From: Extensimonas vulgaris | GTDB taxonomy: Bacteria; Pseudomonadota; Gammaproteobacteria; Burkholderiales; Burkholderiaceae_C | Direction: 5' to 3' | NCBI RefSeq assembly: GCF_003337425.1 | Contig: NZ_QPJU01000011.1 | Span: forward strand, 1-59,870 | DNA length: 59,870 nucleotides | Shown: one piece after another, positions 19,662 to 28,861 of the stretch | Layout: every line of letters starts with the position of its first letter | How positions within the stretch are numbered: position 1 is the first letter of the stretch | Notes under the pieces: generated by a model | Database searches by the model: none | What the model was told of the DNA's origin: nothing | The model's input: only the letters and a program-made list of their open reading frames with translations | Translations under genes and position numbers: made by a program

Positions 19662-20723
19662 ATGCCCGCACCCGAAGACCCCGCCACCAGCGCCCCTGCG
19701 CGCAACGCGGCGCGCCAGCCGCTGAACCTCGGGCTGCAGGGCGGCGGCTCGCACGGCGCGTTCACCTGGGGCGTGCTCGACGCCTTGCTAGCAGACGGGC
19801 AATGGGACTTCGACGGCATCAGCGGCACCAGCGCCGGCGCGATGAACGCCGTGGCCGTCGCGCACGGCTTTGCGCAGGCCGCACGCGAGCACCGCGACGC
19901 GCAGGACGCGCACGCCGCCGGTTGCGCGATGGCGCGCGCAACGCTCAGCCGCTTCTGGGAGGGCGTGGGCACCGTGGGCACGCTGTTCGCGGCGCCGCTG
20001 CTGAGCTCCAAACCGCTGCTGGGCATGATGAGCCAGTGGCTCTCGCCCTACCAGACCAACCCGCTCGACTTCAACCCGCTGCGCCGCCTGCTCGAGCGCG
20101 AGGTCGATTTCGAGCTGCTGCGCGCCACGCGCTCGGCGCAGGTGCCCAAGGTCTTCGTGTGCGCGACCAACGTGCGCACGGGGCGCGGCGAGATTTTTCA
20201 CGGCAAGCGCCTGAGCGCCGACGCCGTGATGGCCTCGGCCTGCCTGCCGCTGTTGTTCCAGGCCGTGCAGATCGAGGGCGAGTATTACTGGGACGGCGGC
20301 TTTTCGGGCAATCCCGCGCTGCACCCGCTGGTCTATCAGACCGAGTGCTGCGACACCCTGCTCGTGCAGATCAACCCCATGGAGCACCCCGAGCTGCCCG
20401 ACACCGTGCCAGAGATCGTCGAACGCATGAACGACATCACCTTCAACGCGAGCCTGCTGGCCGAGCTGCGCAGCATCGAATTCGTGCGCCGGCTGCTCGC
20501 CGAAGGGCGGCTCGATGCGCGCCGCTACAAAGACATGCGCATGCACCACATCGACGGCGGTGCGCTGCTGCACGCCTTCGGCCCCACGAGCAAGTCGCGG
20601 GCTGACTTGGGCCTGGTGCGCAAGCTGTTCACCCTCGGGCGCGAGGCCGGGCAAGACTGGCTCGCGGCACACCGCGCCGACGTGGGCCAGCGCGCGAGCA
20701 TGCGGATCACCGAAAATATCTGA
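19662..20723 (+). CDS. Patatin-like phospholipase (RssA-like)
   Basis: This is a Ser-Asp dyad lipid acyl hydrolase, probably cytoplasmic or membrane-associated. The 353-residue protein has the oxyanion hole LNLGLQGGGSHGAFTWGVL, the nucleophile elbow GISGTSAGAMNAV (GxSxG, Ser about residue 62) and the catalytic Asp in YYWDGGFSGNPAL. No signal peptide is seen. It lies between the DUF4870 gene and a HIT gene, spacing about 45 bp each side, so a loose operon is possible. The substrate is unknown. Confidence 0.88.
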   Translation: MPAPEDPATSAPARNAARQPLNLGLQGGGSHGAFTWGVLDALLADGQWDFDGISGTSAGAMNAVAVAHGFAQAAREHRDAQDAHAAGCAMARATLSRFWEGVGTVGTLFAAPLLSSKPLLGMMSQWLSPYQTNPLDFNPLRRLLEREVDFELLRATRSAQVPKVFVCATNVRTGRGEIFHGKRLSADAVMASACLPLLFQAVQIEGEYYWDGGFSGNPALHPLVYQTECCDTLLVQINPMEHPELPDTVPEIVERMNDITFNASLLAELRSIEFVRRLLAEGRLDARRYKDMRMHHIDGGALLHAFGPTSKSRADLGLVRKLFTLGREAGQDWLAAHRADVGQRASMRITENI

Positions 20724-20770
20724 CTCTCGAAACCGGAGCCGACCTGCCACCCCGCACGGAGACCCGCACC

Positions 20771-21139
20771 ATGGACACCCTTTCGCACGACCCCAACTGC
20801 ATCTTTTGCAAGATCATCGCCGGCCAGATTCCCTCGAAAAAAGTCTATGAAGACGAGGGCATCTATGCCTTTCACGACATCCACCCCTGGGCACCCGTCC
20901 ATTTTCTGATGGTGCCCAAGGAGCACATTCCTTCGATGGCACAGCTCACGCCTGACCATGCCCCGCTGCTCGGACGCATGATGACGCTCGCGCCGCGCCT
21001 GGCGCTGGAGCAAGGCTGCAGGCCCTACCCCGAGGGCGGCTTTCGCATCGTCATCAACACGGGGCTTGACGGCGGGCAGGAAGTGCACCATCTACATATG
21101 CACGTGATCGGCGGGCCGCGCCCCTGGCGCAAAGGTTGA
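20771..21139 (+). CDS. HIT-family (HinT-like) purine nucleotide hydrolase
   Basis: This is a 122-residue histidine triad protein, expected to hydrolyse AMP-lysine-type phosphoramidates. It shows the HinT N-terminus CIFCKIIAGQIPSKKVYED, FHDIHPWAPVHFLMVPKEHI, and the triad EVHHLHMHVIGGPRP (HxHxHxx). Size and motifs agree with bacterial HinT. It lies just upstream of tatABC, as in many betaproteobacteria. Confidence 0.9.
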   Translation: MDTLSHDPNCIFCKIIAGQIPSKKVYEDEGIYAFHDIHPWAPVHFLMVPKEHIPSMAQLTPDHAPLLGRMMTLAPRLALEQGCRPYPEGGFRIVINTGLDGGQEVHHLHMHVIGGPRPWRKG

Positions 21140-21288
21140 GCTTGCACTCTTTCCCATGTTGGGCGTGCAGGTGCTGCAGGGCAGCGTCATGGCCGCTGTC
21201 TACAATGGCCGCCGCCGTGCAACGCCCCGCGCACAGCGCAGGTACATTTGCCGCACGCCCCGCAAGGGTTTTTCCGAGGAGTTGATTC

Positions 21289-21531
21289 ATGGGTTCCTTT
21301 TCCATCTGGCACTGGCTGATCGTGCTGCTGATCGTCGTCATGGTGTTCGGCACCAAAAAGCTCAAAAACATAGGCTCCGACCTCGGCCAGGCCGTCAAAG
21401 GCTTCAAAGACGGCATGAAAGACGGCGCCGCGCCCGAACAGCCCGCCACGCCTCCCGCCGCGCAGGTGACGCAACAGGCTGCGTCCGAGCCCAGCACCAC
21501 CATAGACGTGCAAGCCAAACAAAAGGGCTGA
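21289..21531 (+). CDS. tatA: Twin-arginine translocase subunit TatA
   Basis: This is the pore-forming Tat subunit. The 80-residue product has [20 protein letters not shown] as its membrane helix, then the hinge [20 protein letters not shown] with amphipathic helix and a low-complexity acidic/alanine tail. A strong AGGAG lies 9 bases before the ATG. It is followed by a solo terminal-repeat fragment and then tatB. Confidence 0.94.
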   Translation: MGSFSIWHWLIVLLIVVMVFGTKKLKNIGSDLGQAVKGFKDGMKDGAAPEQPATPPAAQVTQQAASEPSTTIDVQAKQKG

Positions 21532-21554
21532 GCGGCTGCGCGCATTTTCCCCAT

Positions 21555-21579
21555 GGCCGAAAAACTCTCAGCCCCTGAG
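21555..21579. repeat. Solo terminal-inverted-repeat fragment of the 44.4-kb element type
   Basis: On the minus strand this 25-base stretch matches the left end of the element at 44366-44531 (CTCAGAGGCTGAGAGTTTTT then CGGCC) with one mismatch. It lies in the 68-bp tatA-tatB gap. No second end is seen nearby, so it may be a remnant or a recruited 3'-end signal. Confidence 0.6.
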
Positions 21580-21599
21580 CCTGCCGCTTTGCAACTGCC

Positions 21600-22058
21600 A
21601 TGATCGACATTGGCCTCTCCAAGATGGCGCTGATCGGCGCGGTCGCGCTGATCGTCATCGGCCCCGAAAAGCTCCCGCGCGTGGCGCGCACCGTGGGCAC
21701 GCTGCTGGGCAAGGCGCAGCGCTACGTCGCCGAGGTCAAGGCCGAGGTCAACCGCTCCATGGAGCTCGAAGAGCTCATGAAGTTAAAGACGCAAGTGGAG
21801 ACGGCCGCGCACTCGGTCGAGCAGTCCATCCACGGCACGGTGCGCTCGCTGGAGCAAGATTTTGCCGCCTTGCAGGGTGACGCTGGCACGGGCGCCGCGT
21901 CGGCAGCCACGCCCCCCAGCTACCGGCACCCGCGCAAGAACTGGCGCCTCAAACGCGCGGCCATCCCCCAGTGGTACAAGGCACGCAACGGCGTGCGCAC
22001 CCGGGCGCTGTCAGGCGCGGCGCGCGTGGCGCGCTACCGGCCCAAGAAGTTCCACTGA
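21600..22058 (+). CDS. tatB: Twin-arginine translocase subunit TatB
   Basis: This subunit forms the TatBC receptor for twin-arginine signal peptides. The 152-residue protein has a short N-terminus with a membrane helix ([20 protein letters not shown]), then [20 protein letters not shown] and the amphipathic helix [20 protein letters not shown]. The C-terminal part is basic and variable. Between tatB and tatC, where genes are normally adjacent, lies a nested pair of insertion elements (22095-22336). Confidence 0.93.
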   Translation: MIDIGLSKMALIGAVALIVIGPEKLPRVARTVGTLLGKAQRYVAEVKAEVNRSMELEELMKLKTQVETAAHSVEQSIHGTVRSLEQDFAALQGDAGTGAASAATPPSYRHPRKNWRLKRAAIPQWYKARNGVRTRALSGAARVARYRPKKFH

Positions 22059-22094
22059 CGTTCCGCTATTGCCGCGCATTGGCTGATGGATCAC

Positions 22095-22336
22095 GACTTA
22101 CGCAAATCAAGATCAGGCAAGGCACGCGCCCTTTGGCAAAACACTTTGCTGCATCCTAGGAGCCTGTCGGACTTTGGAATCGTCGGCTGCGAAAGCGCCG
22201 CAGCGGCCCATTTTTTACCGTCTTCTTGCCCCATAGTCCCGCTATGGGGCGGCGAATCCGGCAAAAACTGGCCTCGCTGGGGCGCATTCTCGCTTTCGAC
22301 GTCCAAAGTCCGACAGGCTCCTAGTTTGCGTAAGTC
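22095..22336. mobile_element. 77-bp inverted-repeat element, copy A, split by an inner MITE
   Basis: The ends are GACTTACGCAAAT (22095-22107) and its near-complement GTTTGCGTAAGTC (22324-22336). Removing the inner element and one TA leaves exactly 77 bp, which aligns without gaps to the uninterrupted copy at 37619-37695 (about 65 of 77 identical). The flanks TCAC and CAA are also shared by both copies, so the true ends may lie a few bases further out. It has no coding capacity. The parent transposon is not recognised. Confidence 0.82.
22159..22321. mobile_element. 163-bp palindromic MITE with TA target duplication, nested in the 77-bp element
   Basis: Terminal inverted repeats are GGAGCCTGTCGGACTTTGG at the left and its exact complement ending GGCTCC at the right. 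TA lies directly outside both ends (22157-22158 and 22322-22323), each within CTAG. A central hairpin GCCCCATAG / CTATGGGGC with a 5-base loop is present. The target duplication and ends fit IS630/Tc1-mariner-type mobilisation. It separates tatB from tatC. Confidence 0.85.
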
Positions 22337-22417
22337 CAATGGATATTCGCCAGCGCGGCCCCGCCGCGCCACGGCCTGCCACAAACCGTGGCGCACAGAC
22401 CTCCGCTGATACCTACC

Positions 22418-23233
22418 ATGTCCGCAACCCCACCCCCAGAAGACGAGCTCGCCGGCACCGAGCAGCCCTTCGTCGAGCACCTCATGGAGCTGCGCGACCG
22501 GCTCATCAAGGCCATGCTTGCCGTGCTCATCGCAGCGGCCGTGCTGTTTTTCTACCCCGGCCCTGGCGCACTCTACGACCTGCTTGCAGCCCCGCTGGTC
22601 GCGCACCTGCCGCATGGCGCGACGCTGATCGCGACCTCGGTGATCTCGCCTTTCATGGTGCCGCTCAAAATCCTGCTCATGGCGGCGTTTTTGCTGGCGC
22701 TGCCCGTGGTGCTGTGGCAGCTCTGGGCCTTCGTCGCGCCGGGCCTTTACGCGCACGAAAAGCGCCTGGTGCTGCCGCTCGTGATCTCGAGCACCGTGCT
22801 GTTCTTCGTGGGCGTGGCGTTTTGCTACTTCTTCGTTTTCGGCAAGGTGTTCAGCTTCATCCAGAGCTTTGCGCCCAAAAGCATCACTGCCGCGCCCGAC
22901 ATCGAGGCTTACCTGAGCTTCGTGCTCACCATGTTTCTCGCCTTCGGACTGGCCTTCGAGGTACCCATTGCCGTCGTCGTGCTCGCGCACCTGGGCGTGG
23001 TCGAGGTGGACAAGCTCAAGTCCTTCCGCGGCTACTTCGTCGTGCTGGCTTTCGTCGTCGCGGCCATCGTGACGCCGCCCGACGTGGTCTCGCAGCTCGC
23101 GCTGGCCGTGCCCATGTGTCTGCTCTACGAGCTCGGCATCTGGGCCGCGCACTTTTCCGTGCAGCGCCACCGCGCAGCCACAGAGGCACACGAGGCAAGC
23201 GCCGACAAAGCCAACGAAGCGCCCTCGCCCTGA
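22418..23233 (+). CDS. tatC: Twin-arginine translocase subunit TatC
   Basis: This is the six-helix inner-membrane receptor that reads twin-arginine signals. The 271-residue product shows PFVEHLMELRDRLIKAMLAV at the N-terminus, FALPVVLWQ-type helix residues (LALPVVLWQLWAFVAPGLY), the conserved HEKR after it, LSFVLTMFLAFGLAFEVPI and DVVSQLALAVPMCLLYELGI. ATG 22418 gives the standard N-terminus; an ATG 30 bp earlier is less likely. Because elements of about 240 bp separate it from tatB, tatC may rely on read-through or its own promoter. Confidence 0.94.
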   Translation: MSATPPPEDELAGTEQPFVEHLMELRDRLIKAMLAVLIAAAVLFFYPGPGALYDLLAAPLVAHLPHGATLIATSVISPFMVPLKILLMAAFLLALPVVLWQLWAFVAPGLYAHEKRLVLPLVISSTVLFFVGVAFCYFFVFGKVFSFIQSFAPKSITAAPDIEAYLSFVLTMFLAFGLAFEVPIAVVVLAHLGVVEVDKLKSFRGYFVVLAFVVAAIVTPPDVVSQLALAVPMCLLYELGIWAAHFSVQRHRAATEAHEASADKANEAPSP

Positions 23234-23274
23234 GCTTTGCGGGGCGGCTTGCGCCCCCCGTCGATGGCGCGCAA

Positions 23275-23333
23275 AAAATCTTGCCAAATCGCCATCCAGC
23301 GCTTATTTATCAATCCTCAGCAGCTATCATTAG
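23275..23333. repeat. Dispersed palindromic repeat, copy 5 (tatC-htpG gap)
   Basis: On the minus strand it reads ATGATAGCTGCTGAGGATTG then AAATAAGCGCTGGATGGCGA followed by TTT. It lies in the 223-bp gap upstream of htpG and is a diverged member of the family. Confidence 0.65.
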
Positions 23334-23456
23334 AGTAGCATTCAAGCGTATCCCGGCTGTCTGCCAAACGCTTGAAATTCCAGACGCAGTCCCAAGATGG
23401 CCTGCGCAACTTTTGCGACCTTTCCCAACAAGAATCTGGCCAAGCGATCACACACC

Positions 23457-25415
<1,959 letters not shown>

Positions 25416-26807
25416 GACGATTTCGCAGCCTGTCCTGCCACGAAGCACTGCTCGATCGCGCGATCGTCACCGAGCACGATCAGCGCGAACAGCAGCTCGT
25501 CCAGGCTCTGCGCCTGCGCCGTCTTGCGCGCGAGCAGCGGCGTCGCGGCAGGGTCGAGCACGAGGAAGTCGGCCTCGCAGCCCGGCTGCAGGTTGCCGAC
25601 CACGCCCGCGAGGCCCAAGGCCTGCGCGGCGCCTGCCGTGTGCTGCCACCACAGCTGCTGCGGCGTGAGGCCCAGGCCCGTCTTGGTCTGGCCTTCGCGC
25701 GCCACGTAATAGGCCGCGAGCATGGTGTGAAACGGGCTGAAGCCCGTGCCGCCGCCCACGTCGCTTGCCAAACCATAGTGAAAGCCCGCGCGCTCGGCCG
25801 CGGCGTAATCGAAAAAGCCGCTGCCGAGAAACAGGTTGCTGCTCGGGCACACGGCAGCGGCCGTGTGGCGCTGGCGCAGCAGCGCGCGGTCGGCGGCGTC
25901 GAGGTGGATGCAGTGCGCATACACGGCGCGCTCGCGCATCAGGCCGAAGTCGTCATACACCGCGAGGTAGCTGCGCGCGGCAGGGAACAGCTCGCGCGCC
26001 CAGCGCACTTCGTTCACGTTTTCCGCCACGTGCGACTGGACCCACGTGTCCGGGTAGCGCGCCGCGAGCTCGCCCGCGCCGCGCAGTTGCGCAGGCGTGC
26101 TCGTGGGGGCGAAGCGCGGCGTGATTGCATAACCGAGCCGATCGACGCCGTGCCAGCGCTGGATCAGCGCCTCGGTGTCGACCAGGCCTTGCACGGTGTC
26201 GTCGCGCACGCCTTCGGGCGAATGCCTGTCTTGCAGCACCTTGCCGGTGATGAGGCGCATGCGCCGGCGCTGCGCCGCTGCGAACAGCGCATCGACCGAG
26301 GCCGGATGCGAGGTGGCAAAGGTGAGCGCCGTGCTCACGCCGTGGCGCAGCAGCTCCTCGAGGAAGAATTCGGCCACCGCGGCGCAGTGCGCAGGATCGG
26401 CAAAGCGCGCCTCGTGCGGGAAGGTGTAGCGCTCAAGCCAGGACAGCAGGTCTTCGGCGGGCGCGCCGATCACGTCGGTCTGCGGGTAGTGGATGTGCAT
26501 GTCCACGAAGCCCGGCGCGAGGATGCGGCCCGCAAAATGCGTGGTCGGCACGTGCGCAAAGCGCGGCGCCAGCGCGCCGTAACTGCCCACGGCGAGCACG
26601 CGCGGACAGGCTGTGGCGGACTCAGCGCCGGCGGCATCGACAGCACCGGTCTCGCCGGGGCCGACGACGAGCAAGCCGTCGGATTCGTAATGGGCCTGCC
26701 CAGGGCCGGTGAAATACAGCAAGGCACCGCGGTACGCTTTCATGGTCATGCCCGCAAGCGTAGCAAGTTGTCGGCCCGCCAAGTGACAAGCCGCTCAACG
26801 GCGGCGC

Positions 26808-26872
26808 CAAAATACTACTTATTTAGTAGCTACTGGCGCTTTCCACATCTACACAAAAGGCGATTTCGCCTC
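26808..26872. repeat. Dispersed palindromic repeat, copy 6 (upstream of guaD)
   Basis: This is a degenerate member: TTTAGTAGCTACTGGCGCTT followed about 20 bases later by AAAAGGCGATTTCGCC. It lies about 60 bp upstream of the guaD start and could influence its promoter region. Confidence 0.55.
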
Positions 26873-26900
26873 AATGAGGTGTGACGCTCGATGATCGTTT

Positions 26901-27018
26901 CCCGTCATTGCGAGGGCCGAAGGCACGCGGCGATCCAGCGGCCTGCGATCCAGCGCCTGCGCACGCTGCAATGGACAGAACTGGATGGCCGCGCCCCTGC
27001 GGGGCTCGCAATGACGGG
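26901..27018. repeat. CGTCATTGCGAG-type interspersed repeat, copy 1
   Basis: The ends are CCCGTCATTGCGAG and CTCGCAATGACGGG, perfect inverted repeats. The interior has GGCGATCCAGC and CTGGATGGCCGCG with CCCCTGCGGGG before the right end. A second copy lies at 27345-27450. This type of palindromic repeat is common in bacterial intergenic DNA and does not code. Confidence 0.85.
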
Positions 27019-27344
27019 CGCCTTGCAAAAGGCCGAGCGCAGCGAAGGCCCGTGGGGTATCCCCGCCCTTTTTGGCTGCGCCGAGGAGCGCAGCGCCCGG
27101 CGGATCAAGGGCGCGCGATTGTCTGAGCGAAGCGAGTTTCGCGCGACCCCGCCGGGCGTGAGCACCGCAGGTTGCCCTGGGCGCCGAGCAGGCGCCCAGG
27201 GACGCAGACAGCAGGGTCGCCTTCTTTTGCCTTCTTTTCTTGGCGAGACAAGAAAAGAAGGTGCGCCGCCGGGCGCATCTCCCGGCACCCTCCCTTTGCC
27301 CCATCACCACCACCCGGAAATTGGAATATGGCTCCCAATTTCGC
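27019..27344. other. Structured non-coding spacer between two interspersed repeats
   Basis: No credible gene is seen. The stretch carries two perfect hairpins. One is CCTGGGCGCC / GGCGCCCAGG (27176-27200, loop GAGCA). The other is CCTTCTTTTCTTG / CAAGAAAAGAAGG (27230-27261, loop GCGAGA). I recall similar stretches as repeated intergenic DNA in Comamonadaceae, often mis-annotated as hypothetical proteins. The second hairpin with flanking T-runs could end transcription. Confidence 0.6.
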
Positions 27345-27450
27345 CCCCGTCATCGCAAGGGCCACAAGGCCCGCGGCGATCCAGCGCCTGCGCACGCTGC
27401 AATGGGCAGCACTGGATTGCCGCGCCCCTGCGGGGCTCGCAATGACGGGG
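27345..27450. repeat. CGTCATTGCGAG-type interspersed repeat, copy 2
   Basis: The left end CCCCGTCATCGCAAGG is slightly diverged and the right end CTCGCAATGACGGGG intact. Its interior matches copy 1 closely (GGCGATCCAGCGCCTGCGCA, CTGGATTGCCGCGCCCCTGC). The 12-bp difference in length arises because copy 1 has a duplicated GATCCAGCG segment. Confidence 0.85.
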
Positions 27451-27543
27451 TTGCTGTGCAGCGGCCCAAGTGACCGGCAGAGGCCCGCCAGCGCCCGCGT
27501 AGGCGCGCAGCTGCGCCTCATGAACAATCTGGGTTCCACTTTC

Positions 27544-28671
27544 TCAGCGCGGCAGCGTTCCCTGCACGCCTTCGACGAGCCAGTTCATCTGCAGCATCTG
27601 CGCGTCGGTGAGCGCCTCGCCTGATGGAATCACGACCCGGCCCTGGGTGTCGCGCACGGCCTCGCGGCCCGCGGCGAAAGGCCGCAGGCGCCCTTCGGCG
27701 ACGGCCTGTTGCGCCGCGAGCACCTCGGTCTGCACGGCGGGCGGCATCCCGGGGCCGAAAGCGCCCACGCGCACCATGCCGGCGCGCACGCCGCCCCAGA
27801 AATTGCCGCTTTGCCAGCGCCCTTCGAGCAGCGCACGCACGCGCTCGGTGTAATAGCCGCCCCACTCATGCATGACGGCGAGCAGCTGCGCATCGGGCGC
27901 CACGCTGCGCATGTCGGAGTGGTAGGCGACGGCGAGCCGGCCGCGCTCCTGCGCCGCGGCCATCACCGCGCTCGAGCCCGTATGGAACGCGAGCACCTCG
28001 GCGCCCTGGTTCATCAGCGTCACCGCGGCGTCGCGCTCGCGCGGCGGATCGAACCAGGCGTCGAGCCACACGAGCTTGACGCGCGCCTTGGGGTTGACCG
28101 AACGCATGCCCAGCGTGAACGCGTTCAGCCCCTGCAGCACCTCGGGGATGGGAAAGCCCGCCACGTAACCCGCCATGCCACTGCGCGCAAGCCGCCCCGC
28201 CGCAATGCCCGCGAGGTAGCGCCCCTCGTAGTAACGCGCATTCGCCGTGGTCACGTTGGGCGCAGTCTTGTAGCCGGTGATGGCCTCGAACTTCACCTGC
28301 GGGAATTCGCGCGCCACGCGCAGCACGGGCTCCATGTAGCCGAAGCTGGTCGTGAAGATGAGCTGGTGGCCCGACACGGCGAGCTCGCGCAGCACGCGCT
28401 CGGCGTCCGCGCCCTCGGGCACGTTTTCGACGTAGCGGGTCTGCACGCGCGCGCCCAAGGCCGCTTCGACGGCTTTGCGGCCCAACTCGTGCTGGTGCGT
28501 CCAGCCCGCGTCCGTGACCGGAGAGACATAGACAAATCCCACCTTGAGCGGCGCGACCGCAGTCGCCGCCATCGTGCAGGTGGGGGAAAAAGCTGCAGGC
28601 AGCAGCGCTGCACCAGCAAACGCGCCCAGACCCAAGCCGAACGTACGCCGGCGCATGAGGTTTTTGCACAT
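27544..28671 (-). CDS. BMP-family ABC transporter substrate-binding protein with Tat-like signal
   Basis: This is a periplasmic binding protein of the Bmp/Med family, which binds purine nucleosides. From ATG 28671 it has 375 residues. The signal MCKNLMRRRTFGLGLGAFAG has a consecutive-arginine Tat-like motif and no clear lipobox. The mature part shows GFVYVSPVTDAGWTHQHELG, the family's nucleoside-pocket region, EGADAERVLRELAVSGHQLI, TSFGYMEPVLRVA and AGFPIPEVLQGLNAFTLG. It is a paralogue of the lipoprotein at 32536-33702 but stands apart from the ABC genes. A strong promoter and a hairpin leader precede it. It could share the NupOPQ-like permease. Confidence 0.88.
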   Translation of the reverse strand: MCKNLMRRRTFGLGLGAFAGAALLPAAFSPTCTMAATAVAPLKVGFVYVSPVTDAGWTHQHELGRKAVEAALGARVQTRYVENVPEGADAERVLRELAVSGHQLIFTTSFGYMEPVLRVAREFPQVKFEAITGYKTAPNVTTANARYYEGRYLAGIAAGRLARSGMAGYVAGFPIPEVLQGLNAFTLGMRSVNPKARVKLVWLDAWFDPPRERDAAVTLMNQGAEVLAFHTGSSAVMAAAQERGRLAVAYHSDMRSVAPDAQLLAVMHEWGGYYTERVRALLEGRWQSGNFWGGVRAGMVRVGAFGPGMPPAVQTEVLAAQQAVAEGRLRPFAAGREAVRDTQGRVVIPSGEALTDAQMLQMNWLVEGVQGTLPR

Positions 28672-28706
28672 GGTTTTCCTCGACATGGCCCCGGCAATGA
28701 ACGAAA

Positions 28707-28737
28707 ACCCCTGACCGCCGGGGCAGCGGTCAGGGGT
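28707..28737 (-). promoter_or_regulatory. Strong hairpin in the leader of the Tat-type BMP gene (attenuator candidate)
   Basis: In the sense of the gene, ACCCCTGACCGC pairs perfectly with GCGGTCAGGGGT across a 7-base loop, and TTTTCG follows. The 12-bp stem begins within a few bases of the predicted transcription start. It could be an attenuating terminator or a 5'-end stabiliser. I could not match it to a known riboswitch; the purine riboswitch core is not visible. Confidence 0.6.
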
Positions 28738-28745
28738 GGGCGCCG

Positions 28746-28775
28746 ATTATAGCGATGGATGGAAATCAAAAACAA
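28746..28775 (-). promoter_or_regulatory. Sigma-70 promoter of the Tat-type BMP gene
   Basis: On the minus strand a perfect TATAAT (28751-28746) is preceded by TTGTTT (28775-28770) with an 18-base spacer. It lies about 75 bp upstream of the start codon at 28671. The -10 box is exact and the -35 is 4 of 6. Confidence 0.6.
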
Positions 28776-28795
28776 TAGCAAAAATAATCAACAAA

Positions 28796-28840
28796 AAACA
28801 CTTCAAGCGCTTATAAATTCAGCGTCAATAGCTACTGTAA
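28796..28840. repeat. Dispersed palindromic repeat, copy 7 (between MFS and BMP genes)
   Basis: On the minus strand it reads AGTAGCTATTGACGCTGAAT then TATAAGCGCTTGAAGTGTTT. The GGCC part of the consensus has decayed. It is upstream of the BMP promoter. Confidence 0.6.
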
Positions 28841-28861
28841 AAATAGCGAAATGGTACAAAT

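Noticed and set aside
28687-28760. Purine riboswitch upstream of the nucleoside-binding protein
   Set aside because: A strong hairpin is present but the three-way-junction core of the purine aptamer was not found; kept only as an attenuator candidate.
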